A stretch of 64,000 bases of DNA, from assembly GCF_030036535.1 (NCBI RefSeq), contig NZ_CP080387.1, positions 2,662,501 through 2,726,500 on the forward strand, given 5' to 3'. The number at the start of each line of letters is the position of its first letter. Within the stretch, counting starts at the first letter, position 1. The notes beneath the pieces are model-generated. The model was not told where the DNA came from, ran no database searches, and was given only the letters and a program-made list of their open reading frames with translations. This document shows positions 21,653 to 30,352 of this stretch, piece after piece. The position numbers and the translations under genes were made by a program. The DNA comes from Agrobacterium cucumeris (GTDB lineage: Bacteria; Pseudomonadota; Alphaproteobacteria; Rhizobiales; Rhizobiaceae).

Positions 21653-22495
21653 ATGAAATTGATGCGCGTTGGCCAACCCGGCCAGGAAAAGCCTGCCATT
21701 CTCGACGCGGAAGGAAAAGTCCGCGATCTGTCCGCCCACGTGAAGGATATCGGCGGCGACGCCATCTCTCCCGAAGGCCTCAAGAAGATTGCTGCCATTG
21801 ATCATGCCACGCTGCCGGTTCTGAACGAAGAGCGTATCGGCGCCTGCGTTGCGGGAACCGGAAAGTTCATCTGCATCGGCCTTAATTTCTCCGACCATGC
21901 CGCCGAAACAGGTGCGACCGTACCGCCGGAGCCTGTCATTTTCATGAAGGCGACCTCGGCCATCGTCGGCCCGAACGATGACGTTACCATTCCGCGCGGC
22001 TCCGAAAAGACCGACTGGGAAGTCGAGCTTGGTGTCGTCATCGGCAAGACCGCGAAATATGTCTCTGAAGCTGATGCCCTCGATTATGTCGCTGGTTATT
22101 GCGTTTCCCACGATGTTTCCGAGCGCGCCTTCCAGACGGAGCGTGCCGGGCAGTGGACCAAGGGCAAGTCCTGCGACACCTTCGGCCCGATCGGCCCATG
22201 GCTGGTGACGAAGGACGAAGTTACGGATCCGCAGAACCTCGGCATGTGGCTGAAGGTGAATGGCCAGACCATGCAGGACGGCTCCAGCAAGACCATGGTT
22301 TATGGTGTGGCCCATGTGGTTTCCTATCTCAGCCAGTTCATGTCGCTGCATCCCGGCGATGTCATTTCCACCGGCACGCCTCCGGGCGTCGGCATGGGTC
22401 AAAAGCCGCCGCGTTATCTGAAGGCTGGCGATGTCGTGGAACTCGGCATCGAGGCCCTCGGTTCCCAGAAGCAGACGTTTGTCGCCGACATCTGA
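21653..22495 (+). CDS. Fumarylacetoacetate hydrolase (FAH) family protein
   Basis: 280-residue FAH-superfamily enzyme, with an N-terminal cap (residues 1-70) and a metal-binding catalytic domain. Conserved segments are CIGLNFSDHAAETG, WEVELGVVIGK and GDVISTGTPPGVGMG. Members hydrolyse or decarboxylate acylpyruvates, 2-keto-diacids or ureidoglycolate; the exact substrate cannot be read from the sequence. It is followed by a hairpin terminator. Confidence 0.9.
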   Translation: MKLMRVGQPGQEKPAILDAEGKVRDLSAHVKDIGGDAISPEGLKKIAAIDHATLPVLNEERIGACVAGTGKFICIGLNFSDHAAETGATVPPEPVIFMKATSAIVGPNDDVTIPRGSEKTDWEVELGVVIGKTAKYVSEADALDYVAGYCVSHDVSERAFQTERAGQWTKGKSCDTFGPIGPWLVTKDEVTDPQNLGMWLKVNGQTMQDGSSKTMVYGVAHVVSYLSQFMSLHPGDVISTGTPPGVGMGQKPPRYLKAGDVVELGIEALGSQKQTFVADI

Positions 22496-22522
22496 TTGCC
22501 GCCGGACATTCAACTGAAATTG

Positions 22523-22557
22523 AGGCGTCGGCGGGAAACTGCCGGCGCCTTCGATTT
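22523..22557 (+). terminator. Terminator after FAH-family gene
   Basis: Stem AGGCGTCGGC (22523-22532) and GCCGGCGCCT (22541-22550) with one G-T wobble, followed by TCGATTTT. Confidence 0.6.
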
Positions 22558-22621
22558 TGTGCACATGCGAAAAGCTGCTATGGTCAAAAAAAGAGCTTGA
22601 TCCGCGAGGGAGGCGTCATCA

Positions 22622-23854
22622 GTGTTCTACCATCTTTATGAAATGAATCATGCGGCCATGATGCCGCTGCGCGCCGGTGCCGACATGATGCGCCAGGCTT
22701 GCAACAATCCGCTGAACCCGCTTTCCAGCACTGCCTTCGGCCGTAGCCTCGATGCCGGTTTCGAGGTGTTCGAGCGACTGACCCGACGTTACGTCAAGCC
22801 CGAATTTGGTCTTGGCAGCACGATCGTTGATGGCCATAGCGTCACCGTCGCCGAAGAGATTGTATGGTCGCGTCCGTTCTGTAATCTCGTTCATTTCAGT
22901 AGGGAACTTGATGCGGCCCGTCAGTTCGATCCGAAGGTTCTGCTGGTGGCGCCGATGTCCGGTCACTACGCCACCCTGCTGCGCGGAACAGTAGAGGCCC
23001 TGTTACCTTCAGCGGATATCTACATCACCGATTGGACCGATGCCCGCACCGTGCCGGTGAGTGAGGGGACTTTCGATCTCGACGATTACATCAGCTATGT
23101 CATTGAGATGTTGCAACAGATCGGCCCGGGCGCGCATGTAGTCGCCGTCTGTCAGCCATCCGTGCCGGTGCTGGCCGCCGTTTCCCTGATGGAAGCGGAT
23201 GGAGATCGTTTTGCGCCGGCATCCATGACGTTGATGGGCGGGCCAATCGATACGCGCATCAATCCCACCGCCGTCAATGGTCTCGCCAAAGCCAAGCCGA
23301 TTGAATGGTTCCGCGACAACGTCGTCATGCAGGTGCCGTGGCCGCAGCCTGCCTTTGGCAGAAATGTCTATCCCGGCTTCCTGCAACTGTCCGGTTTCAT
23401 GTCCATGAACCTCGACAAGCACATGACGGCGCACAAGGATTTTTACCTCAACCTCGTCAAGAATGACGGCGATTCCGCCGAAAAACATCGCGAATTTTAC
23501 GATGAATATCTGGCAGTCATGGATTTGACGGCGGAGTTTTATCTGCAGACGGTGGAAACCGTCTTCATTGACCATGCGCTTCCCAAGGGAAATATGCAGC
23601 ACCGGGGCAGGGTGGTTGATCCCGCCGCCATTCGCAATGTCGCATTGTTCACCGTGGAAGGTGAGAATGACGATATCTCCGGCGTCGGCCAGACAAAGGC
23701 CGCCCATGATCTTTGCCGGAACATCCCCGATGAAAAACGCGCGCACTATATGCAACCCGATGTCGGCCACTACGGCGTGTTCAACGGTTCGCGGTTCCGC
23801 AAGGAAATTGTGCCGCGCATGATGGATTTCATCCGCAAACACCAGACCGCATAG
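22622..23854 (+). CDS. phaZ: Intracellular poly(3-hydroxybutyrate) depolymerase
   Basis: 410-residue alpha/beta-hydrolase that mobilises stored PHB. The GTG start at 22622 follows GGGAGG, and the N-terminus MFYHLYEMNHAAMMPLRAG is the family hallmark. The nucleophile elbow reads AVCQPSVPVL with Cys177 in place of the usual Ser, as in the intracellular PhaZ1 type. A C-terminal histidine in PDVGHYGVFNG completes the likely triad. No phasin or synthase gene is adjacent. Confidence 0.93.
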   Translation: MFYHLYEMNHAAMMPLRAGADMMRQACNNPLNPLSSTAFGRSLDAGFEVFERLTRRYVKPEFGLGSTIVDGHSVTVAEEIVWSRPFCNLVHFSRELDAARQFDPKVLLVAPMSGHYATLLRGTVEALLPSADIYITDWTDARTVPVSEGTFDLDDYISYVIEMLQQIGPGAHVVAVCQPSVPVLAAVSLMEADGDRFAPASMTLMGGPIDTRINPTAVNGLAKAKPIEWFRDNVVMQVPWPQPAFGRNVYPGFLQLSGFMSMNLDKHMTAHKDFYLNLVKNDGDSAEKHREFYDEYLAVMDLTAEFYLQTVETVFIDHALPKGNMQHRGRVVDPAAIRNVALFTVEGENDDISGVGQTKAAHDLCRNIPDEKRAHYMQPDVGHYGVFNGSRFRKEIVPRMMDFIRKHQTA

Positions 23855-23923
23855 GGGTGAGACCGCAGGCGGTGCCGCGCATTTGCATGGCCAAACCGGC
23901 GGCGAATCGGCTATGAACAGCGC

Positions 23924-24691
23924 ATGTTTTCGCTCTTCGGAAAATCCGTGAAATCGCCGGCAGCCAAAAAGACCGCACCCAGCCAGCGCACTGTCGCCGT
24001 GGCGGGCAGACAGGTGCCGATCACGGTAAGGGAAAACCCACGTGCCACCCGCATTACCCTGCGTATTGAACCCGGTGGCCGGGCGCTGAAGCTGACGATC
24101 CCGATGGGACTCCACCACGGCCAGGTTGATGATTTTCTCGAAAGGCATCAAGGCTGGCTGGAAGGCAAGCTTCTGAAATTCAGCCCCGATGACGGTCTGC
24201 ATCCCGGCGCGGCCATCGATATTCGCGGCATACCCCATCGCATAGAGCACACCGGTAGCCTGCGCGGCCTGACCCATGTTGCTGAAGACGCAGACGGCGC
24301 GGCCATTCTGAAAGTCAGCGGTGCGCCGGAACATCTGAGACGGCGGATCGCAACTTTCCTGAAAAAAGAAGCGAAGGCTGATCTGGAAAGGCTGGTTGCG
24401 GTCCATGCGACCGCGGCGGGCCGGCCGGTGCGGTCGATCAGCATGAAGGATACCCGCAGTCGCTGGGGCTCGTGCTCTCATGATGGAAATCTGAGTTTCT
24501 CCTGGCGCATCGTCATGGCCCCGGAAAAGGTCATCGATTATCTCGCCGCCCACGAGGTCGCTCATCTCAGGGAAATGAACCACGGCCCGAAATTCTGGGC
24601 TCTATGTGAAAAGCTTTGCCCGCACACAGAAGAAGCCAAGGGCTGGCTGAAGCGCCACGGCTCTAAACTGCACGCCATCGATTTCGATTGA
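23924..24691 (+). CDS. YgjP/DUF45-type zinc metallopeptidase
   Basis: 255-residue protein with the YgjP-like (M48-like, DUF45) fold. The zinc motif is HEVAH (residues 210-214) with the third ligand at H220 in MNHGPKFW, and the preceding WGSCS segment is typical. No signal peptide is visible, so it should be cytoplasmic. Function in vivo is unknown. It is followed by a parS-like site and trpF. Confidence 0.88.
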   Translation: MFSLFGKSVKSPAAKKTAPSQRTVAVAGRQVPITVRENPRATRITLRIEPGGRALKLTIPMGLHHGQVDDFLERHQGWLEGKLLKFSPDDGLHPGAAIDIRGIPHRIEHTGSLRGLTHVAEDADGAAILKVSGAPEHLRRRIATFLKKEAKADLERLVAVHATAAGRPVRSISMKDTRSRWGSCSHDGNLSFSWRIVMAPEKVIDYLAAHEVAHLREMNHGPKFWALCEKLCPHTEEAKGWLKRHGSKLHAIDFD

Positions 24692-24715
24692 AACTTGAGG
24701 TGCGGATCGCCATCT

Positions 24716-24731
24716 GGATTCACGTGAAACA
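24716..24731. other. parS-like site, two mismatches
   Basis: GGATTCACGTGAAACA, two bases from consensus, in the 99-bp gap before trpF. It is about 14 kb from the candidate origin. Confidence 0.55.
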
Positions 24732-24790
24732 TTCCATAGACGAATGCGATTTGGCTCGACTCTCGTCGCATTTCATGTCAGGTCGCGGGT

Positions 24791-25453
24791 ATGAAACCGG
24801 ATATCAAGATTTGCGGATTGAAGACACCGGAAGCGCTGGAGCGCGCCGTCAGGCGCGGCGCGTCCCATGTCGGTTTTATCTTCTTTGAAAAAAGCCCGCG
24901 CAACATCGAGCCCGATATCGCAGGCAGGCTCGCGGATGATGTCCGTGGCGCCGCCAAGGTTGTCGCCGTCACCGTCAATGCTGATAATGATTATCTCGAT
25001 GAGATCGTCGATCTCGTAAAACCGGATATCCTGCAATTGCACGGTAGCGAAAGCCCGGAGCGACTGCTGAACATCAAGGCGTTGTATGGCCTGCCTGTCA
25101 TGAAGGCCATTTCCATTCGTGATGCCGCTGATCTTGCCAAAATCGACCCTTATATCGGTATAGCCGACCGTTTCCTGCTGGATGCCAAGGCGCCCGCCGG
25201 TTCCGACCTGCCGGGCGGTAATGGTGTTTCCTTCGACTGGACCATCCTGCGCTCTCTTGACGGAAGTATTGATTACATGCTTTCCGGGGGGCTGAACAAG
25301 GACAATGTCGCGGAAGCCCTGGCGGAAACCAGGGCAAGCGGATTAGATTTATCGTCCGGCGTCGAAAGCGCACCGGGCGTCAAGGATCTGGCCATGATCG
25401 ATGCATTTTTCGATGTGGTGAATGATTGGTCGAAAGGCCCAAAGGGAGCTTGA
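24791..25453 (+). CDS. trpF: Phosphoribosylanthranilate isomerase TrpF
   Basis: 220-residue TIM-barrel isomerase of tryptophan synthesis. The N-terminal [12 protein letters not shown] carries the catalytic cysteine, and [10 protein letters not shown] and [11 protein letters not shown] are conserved. It precedes trpB by 1 bp, making trpF-trpB-trpA one operon. The leader has a 7-bp inverted repeat (24743-24749 and 24766-24772) but no Trp-rich leader peptide was seen. Confidence 0.96.
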   Translation: MKPDIKICGLKTPEALERAVRRGASHVGFIFFEKSPRNIEPDIAGRLADDVRGAAKVVAVTVNADNDYLDEIVDLVKPDILQLHGSESPERLLNIKALYGLPVMKAISIRDAADLAKIDPYIGIADRFLLDAKAPAGSDLPGGNGVSFDWTILRSLDGSIDYMLSGGLNKDNVAEALAETRASGLDLSSGVESAPGVKDLAMIDAFFDVVNDWSKGPKGA

Positions 25454-25454
25454 A

Positions 25455-26675
25455 GTGAACGACGCGCCAACACCCAATTCTTTCCGCGCTGGTCCCGATG
25501 AGGACGGCCGTTTTGGCATTTACGGAGGCCGCTTCGTTGCCGAAACGCTGATGCCGCTTATTCTGGATTTGCAGGCGGAGTGGGACAAGGCCAAGAACGA
25601 TCCCGAATTTCAGGCGCAGCTGAAATATCTCGGCGCTCATTACACCGGTCGTCCGAGCCCGCTTTATTTCGCGGAGCGCCTGACGGCGGAACTCGGCGGC
25701 GCGAAGATTTATTTCAAGCGCGAAGAGCTGAACCACACCGGCTCGCACAAGATCAACAATTGCCTCGGCCAGATCCTGCTTGCCAAGCGCATGGGCAAGA
25801 CCCGCATCATCGCCGAAACCGGTGCCGGCCAGCACGGGGTTGCCTCGGCCACCGTCGCCGCCCGCTTCGGCCTGCCTTGCGTGGTTTATATGGGCGCGAC
25901 CGATGTTGCCCGTCAGGCCCCGAATGTTTTCCGCATGAAGCTTCTCGGTGCTGAAGTGAAGCCGGTAACGGCTGGCCACGGCACCCTGAAGGACGCCATG
26001 AACGAGGCGCTGCGCGACTGGGTCACCAATGTCGATGATACCTATTATCTGATCGGCACTGCTGCCGGCCCGCACCCCTATCCGGAAATGGTCCGTGATT
26101 TCCAGGCCGTCATCGGCGAGGAAGCCAAGGTGCAGATGCAGGAGGCGGAAGGCCGCCTGCCGGATCTTGTCGTGGCGGCTGTCGGCGGCGGCTCGAATGC
26201 TATCGGTATTTTCCACCCGTTCCTCGATGACGAGAACGTCCGCATCGTCGGCGTTGAAGCCGGTGGCAAGGGTCTTTCAGGCGACGAGCACTGTGCATCG
26301 ATCACCGCCGGTTCGCCGGGTGTTCTGCACGGCAACCGCACCTATCTGCTGCAGGATGAGGACGGCCAGATCAAGGAAGGCCACTCCATTTCCGCCGGTC
26401 TGGATTATCCCGGCATCGGCCCTGAACATTCCTGGTTGAACGATATCGGCCGCGTCGAATATGTGCCGATCATGGACCATGAAGCGCTGGACGCCTTCCA
26501 GATGCTGACCCGCCTCGAAGGCATCATTCCGGCACTGGAGCCGAGCCACGCATTGGCCGAGGTCATCAAGCGCGCACCGAAGATGGACAAGGATGAGATC
26601 ATCCTGATGAACCTTTCCGGTCGCGGCGACAAGGATGTCCACACCGTCAGCAAGTTCCTTGGAATGGATGTATAA
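25455..26675 (+). CDS. trpB: Tryptophan synthase beta chain
   Basis: 406-residue PLP enzyme that joins indole and serine. The PLP lysine is K99 in [10 protein letters not shown]; the phosphate loop VGGGSNAIG is further on. The GTG at 25455, preceded by GGGAG and one base after the trpF stop, is chosen over an ATG at 25422 inside trpF. Confidence 0.97.
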   Translation: MNDAPTPNSFRAGPDEDGRFGIYGGRFVAETLMPLILDLQAEWDKAKNDPEFQAQLKYLGAHYTGRPSPLYFAERLTAELGGAKIYFKREELNHTGSHKINNCLGQILLAKRMGKTRIIAETGAGQHGVASATVAARFGLPCVVYMGATDVARQAPNVFRMKLLGAEVKPVTAGHGTLKDAMNEALRDWVTNVDDTYYLIGTAAGPHPYPEMVRDFQAVIGEEAKVQMQEAEGRLPDLVVAAVGGGSNAIGIFHPFLDDENVRIVGVEAGGKGLSGDEHCASITAGSPGVLHGNRTYLLQDEDGQIKEGHSISAGLDYPGIGPEHSWLNDIGRVEYVPIMDHEALDAFQMLTRLEGIIPALEPSHALAEVIKRAPKMDKDEIILMNLSGRGDKDVHTVSKFLGMDV

Positions 26676-26679
26676 GATC

Positions 26680-27519
26680 ATGACTGCACGTATGGACAAG
26701 CGCTTCGCCGATCTGCGCGTTGAAAATCGCCCGGCCCTGATCACCTATTTCATGGGTGGCGACCCGGATTTCGAAACCTCGCTCGGCATCATGAAGGCGC
26801 TGCCGGAAGCAGGTGCCGATATCATCGAACTCGGCATGCCGTTTTCTGATCCGATGGCGGACGGCCCGGCTATCCAGCTGGCCGGACAGCGGGCGCTGAA
26901 GGGTGGCCAGACGCTGAAAACCACGCTCGATCTCGCACGTGAGTTCCGCAAAGGTGACGATGCAACGCCGATCGTGATGATGGGATATTATAACCCGATC
27001 TATATTTACGGTGTCGACAAGTTTCTGGAAGATGCGCTGGCAGCTGGCGTCGACGGTCTGATCGTGGTCGATCTGCCGCCGGAAATGGATGATGAGCTTT
27101 GCGTTCCGGCTCTTGAGCGGGGTGTGAATTTCATCCGCCTCGCGACCCCGACGACGGATGGCAAGCGTCTGCCTGCCGTTCTTAAAAATACCTCAGGTTT
27201 CGTTTATTATGTCTCGATGAACGGTATTACCGGTTCCGCGCTGCCCGATCCCTCGTTGATCTCAGGCGCGGTCGGTCGTATCAAGGCGCATACGGAACTG
27301 CCGGTCTGTGTCGGTTTTGGTGTCAAGACGGCCGATCATGCGAAAGCAATCGGCGCCGTGGCGGATGGTGTGGTGGTCGGTTCGGCCATCGTCAACCAGA
27401 TTGCCGGCAGCCTGACCAAGGACGGGAAGGCGACCGCAGATACCGTGCCAGCCGTTACGACGCTGGTAAAGGGACTTTCAACGGGCGTGCGTGCGTCGCG
27501 CCTTGCCGTTGCGGAATAA
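26680..27519 (+). CDS. trpA: Tryptophan synthase alpha chain
   Basis: 279-residue TIM barrel that cleaves indole-3-glycerol phosphate and passes indole to TrpB. The conserved [14 protein letters not shown] contains the catalytic Glu and Asp. The ATG at 26680 is 4 bp after the trpB stop; an earlier in-frame ATG at 26635 lies inside trpB. Confidence 0.97.
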   Translation: MTARMDKRFADLRVENRPALITYFMGGDPDFETSLGIMKALPEAGADIIELGMPFSDPMADGPAIQLAGQRALKGGQTLKTTLDLAREFRKGDDATPIVMMGYYNPIYIYGVDKFLEDALAAGVDGLIVVDLPPEMDDELCVPALERGVNFIRLATPTTDGKRLPAVLKNTSGFVYYVSMNGITGSALPDPSLISGAVGRIKAHTELPVCVGFGVKTADHAKAIGAVADGVVVGSAIVNQIAGSLTKDGKATADTVPAVTTLVKGLSTGVRASRLAVAE

Positions 27520-27545
27520 GCGCGGCTCAGTCAAGGAGTAATTGA

Positions 27546-28442
27546 TTGAACTGGATCACCAATTACGTTCGGCCCCGGATCAATTCCATGCTTGGCCGCC
27601 GTCCGGAGGTTCCGGAGAACCTGTGGATCAAATGCCCGGAAACGGGTGAGATGGTCTTCCATAAGGATCTCGAGGATAACAAGTGGGTTATCCCGGCCTC
27701 GGGCTATCACATGAAGATGCCGGCAAAGGCGCGTCTCGTCGATCTTTTCGATGGCGGTGTCTATGAGGCTCTGCCGCAGCCAAAGGTGGCGCAGGACCCA
27801 TTGAAGTTCCGCGATTCCAAGAAATACACCGATCGCCTGCGTGACAGCCGCACGAAGACCGAGCAGGAAGACACGATCCTTGCTGGCGTCGGCCTCCTGA
27901 GAGGCCTGAAGATCGTTGCCGTCGTGCATGAATTCCAGTTCATGGGCGGCTCCTTGGGCATTGCCGCCGGCGAAGCCATCGTCAAGGCATTCGAGCGCGC
28001 CATTTCCGAGCGTTGCCCGCTCGTCATGTTCCCGGCCTCCGGCGGTGCCCGCATGCAGGAAGGCATTCTTTCGCTGATGCAGCTGCCGCGCACGACCGTT
28101 GCAGTGAACATGCTGAAAGAAGCCGGCATGCCCTATATCGTGGTTCTGACGAACCCGACGACCGGTGGCGTGACCGCTTCCTACGCTATGCTGGGCGATG
28201 TTCATATCGCCGAGCCGGGTGCGGAAATCTGCTTTGCCGGCAAGCGTGTGATCGAGCAGACCATTCGTGAAAAGTTGCCGGAAGGTTTCCAGACATCCGA
28301 GTATCTTCTGGAACACGGCATGGTGGACATGGTGATCGACCGTCGCGAAATCCCGGATACGCTGGCCAATCTGCTTAAGATCATGACCAAGGCGCCTGCT
28401 GACAACGCAAACGCTGTCGTACCGCTGGCCGCTTCGGCCTGA
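27546..28442 (+). CDS. accD: Acetyl-CoA carboxylase carboxyltransferase beta subunit
   Basis: 298-residue beta subunit that with AccA transfers CO2 from carboxybiotin to acetyl-CoA. It uses a TTG start with AAGGAG 7 bases upstream; no better ATG exists. The crotonase-like core shows [11 protein letters not shown] and [10 protein letters not shown]. The N-terminal zinc ribbon is degenerate: aligned without gaps to E. coli, only Cys30 remains, and the other three cysteines are Thr33, Ile49 and Ser52. It lies 26 bp after trpA and before folC, probably in one long transcript. Confidence 0.95.
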   Translation: MNWITNYVRPRINSMLGRRPEVPENLWIKCPETGEMVFHKDLEDNKWVIPASGYHMKMPAKARLVDLFDGGVYEALPQPKVAQDPLKFRDSKKYTDRLRDSRTKTEQEDTILAGVGLLRGLKIVAVVHEFQFMGGSLGIAAGEAIVKAFERAISERCPLVMFPASGGARMQEGILSLMQLPRTTVAVNMLKEAGMPYIVVLTNPTTGGVTASYAMLGDVHIAEPGAEICFAGKRVIEQTIREKLPEGFQTSEYLLEHGMVDMVIDRREIPDTLANLLKIMTKAPADNANAVVPLAASA

Positions 28443-28458
28443 GCAAAAAAATATGTCG

Positions 28459-28483
28459 CCCGAAGGCCTGAACGGCCTTCGGG
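28459..28483. other. Intergenic hairpin between accD and folC
   Basis: Perfect 10-bp stem CCCGAAGGCC (28459-28468) and GGCCTTCGGG (28474-28483) with loop TGAAC. No T run follows on the plus strand, so it is not a standard terminator for accD; it could stabilise the upstream mRNA 3' end or attenuate folC. Confidence 0.5.
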
Positions 28484-28564
28484 ATGATGCTATACGTTGC
28501 ATGATTTCATCTTTGGTGCGGCGGACAAATGGCAAGCAAAACGCCTGAAAGGCGAACAGAAGAC

Positions 28565-29908
28565 ATGACGAAGCCCGCGATTAGTGAGGCAGAGAAGATC
28601 ATTGAAGAGCTGATGCAGCTCCACCCCAAGGGTTTTGATCTTTCACTCGACAGAATTTCCCGTCTTCTCGAAAAACTCGGCAATCCCCAGAAGAGGATGC
28701 CGCCCGTTATTCATGTGGCGGGCACCAACGGCAAGGGTTCGGTCACCGCCTTTTGTCGTGCTTTGCTGGAGGCCGCAGGCCTTTCCGTCCACGTCCATAC
28801 CTCTCCGCATCTCGTAAACTGGCATGAACGCTATCGCATCGGCGTTCCCGGCGATAAGGGCCGGTATGTCGAGGACGAGGTCTTTGCGGATGCGCTTCGC
28901 CGTATTGAAGCTGCCAATGGCGGCCAGATGATAACGGTTTTCGAAATCCTGACCGCCGCGATGTTCGTGCTCTTTGCGGAACAGCCTGCCGATGCCGCCG
29001 TTGTCGAGGTTGGTCTCGGCGGGCGCTTTGATGCGACCAATGTAATCAACAATCCTGCCGTGTCGGTCATCATGCCGATCTCGCTGGACCACCAGGCCTA
29101 TCTCGGCGACCGTGTGGAGCTGATCGCCGCCGAAAAGGCGGGCATCATGAAGCCCGGTTCCCCCGTTATCATCGGCCATCAGGAATATGATGCGGCTCTG
29201 GAAACTCTTGTTGCCACGGCCGAACGCCTGGGTTGCCCGGCATCGGTCTATGGTCAGGATTTTTCCGCCCATGAAGAATTCGGCCGCATGGTCTATCAGG
29301 ATGAATATGGCCTGACCGATGCGCCGCTGCCGCGGCTTCCCGGCCGCCACCAGCTTGCTAATGCCGCCGCCGCGATCCGCGCCGTTAAGGCCGCCGGTTT
29401 CGAAGTGACGGAACGGATGATCGAAAAGGCCATGACCTCCGTAGAATGGCCCGGTCGTCTGCAACGCATTCAGACCGGCAAGATTGCCGAGATGGCTCCG
29501 AAGGATGCGGAAATCTGGGTCGATGGTGGTCACAACCCCGGCGCTGGCGAAGTGATTGCCGAGGCGATGGCCGGGTTTGAGGAAAAGACGCCCCGGCCGC
29601 TGTTCATCATCGCCGGCATGATCAATACCAAGGATCCCGTGGGCTATTTCAAGGCTTTCGCCGATATTGCCGAATATGTCTTCACCGTACCGATCGGTGG
29701 CACGGATGCGGCGATTGATCCTGTCGTGCTCGCCCATGCGGCCTTTGATGCCGGTCTGGTCGCGGCACCGACCTCATCGCTTACCGAGGCGCTGGACGAA
29801 CTGTCCCGCCGCCTCGATCCGGAAGGACCACCGCCGCGCATCCTGATCGGCGGATCGCTTTATCTTGCCGGAAATGCCCTTGCATTGAACGGCACGGTCC
29901 CCCAATAA
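28565..29908 (+). CDS. folC: Folylpolyglutamate synthase / dihydrofolate synthase
   Basis: 447-residue Mur-ligase-type enzyme that adds glutamate to folates, and probably to dihydropteroate. The P-loop HVAGTNGKGSV is near residue 60; HTSPHLV and FEILTAAMF follow. The start is ambiguous: ATG at 28565 fits family N-termini, and an in-frame ATG at 28529 would add 12 residues. It overlaps the A-rich foot of the downstream terminator. Confidence 0.94.
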   Translation: MTKPAISEAEKIIEELMQLHPKGFDLSLDRISRLLEKLGNPQKRMPPVIHVAGTNGKGSVTAFCRALLEAAGLSVHVHTSPHLVNWHERYRIGVPGDKGRYVEDEVFADALRRIEAANGGQMITVFEILTAAMFVLFAEQPADAAVVEVGLGGRFDATNVINNPAVSVIMPISLDHQAYLGDRVELIAAEKAGIMKPGSPVIIGHQEYDAALETLVATAERLGCPASVYGQDFSAHEEFGRMVYQDEYGLTDAPLPRLPGRHQLANAAAAIRAVKAAGFEVTERMIEKAMTSVEWPGRLQRIQTGKIAEMAPKDAEIWVDGGHNPGAGEVIAEAMAGFEEKTPRPLFIIAGMINTKDPVGYFKAFADIAEYVFTVPIGGTDAAIDPVVLAHAAFDAGLVAAPTSSLTEALDELSRRLDPEGPPPRILIGGSLYLAGNALALNGTVPQ

Positions 29909-29938
29909 AAAAGCCCGGCAGTGATGCCGGGCTTTTTT
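29907..29938. terminator. Bidirectional terminator between folC and trxA
   Basis: Perfect stem AAAAAAGCCCGGCA (29907-29920) and TGCCGGGCTTTTTT (29925-29938), loop GTGA. It has a T run on both strands and lies between convergent genes. Confidence 0.92.
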
Positions 29939-29954
29939 CATTCCATAAAATGGC

Positions 29955-30275
29955 TTATGCGGCGCCGGAAATCCAGGCGGAAAGCGCTGTCTTGGGTGCA
30001 GCACCTACCTTGATATCGGCCACTTCGCCGCCCTTGAACATGGCGAGCGTCGGGATCGAGCGAACGCCGAACTTGGCGGCCAGTTCCGGGTTTTCGTCGA
30101 TGTTGAGTTTCGCGACCTTGACCTTGCCGGCAAGCTCAGACGCGATTTCTTCAAGGCTCGGCGCGATCATCTTGCACGGGCCACACCATTCGGCCCAGAA
30201 GTCCACCACAACGGGTTCGGAGGATTCGAGGACTTCGGACTGGAAGTTGGCGGCGTCGACTTTTACGGTAGCCAT
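29955..30275 (-). CDS. trxA: Thioredoxin
   Basis: 106-residue thioredoxin. The active site WCGPC has cysteines at 31 and 34, and the cis-proline segment SIPTLAMF is conserved. No signal peptide, so cytoplasmic. It lies 77 bp downstream of addA on the same strand; folC-trxA-addA synteny is common in rhizobia. Confidence 0.96.
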   Translation of the reverse strand: MATVKVDAANFQSEVLESSEPVVVDFWAEWCGPCKMIAPSLEEIASELAGKVKVAKLNIDENPELAAKFGVRSIPTLAMFKGGEVADIKVGAAPKTALSAWISGAA

Positions 30276-30352
30276 ATCTGGCTCTCCTTTCAGCTAAACT
30301 TTTCCGCTATCGATGTGATGCGGGCGCGTCGGAATTTCAATGCCCCGGTATC

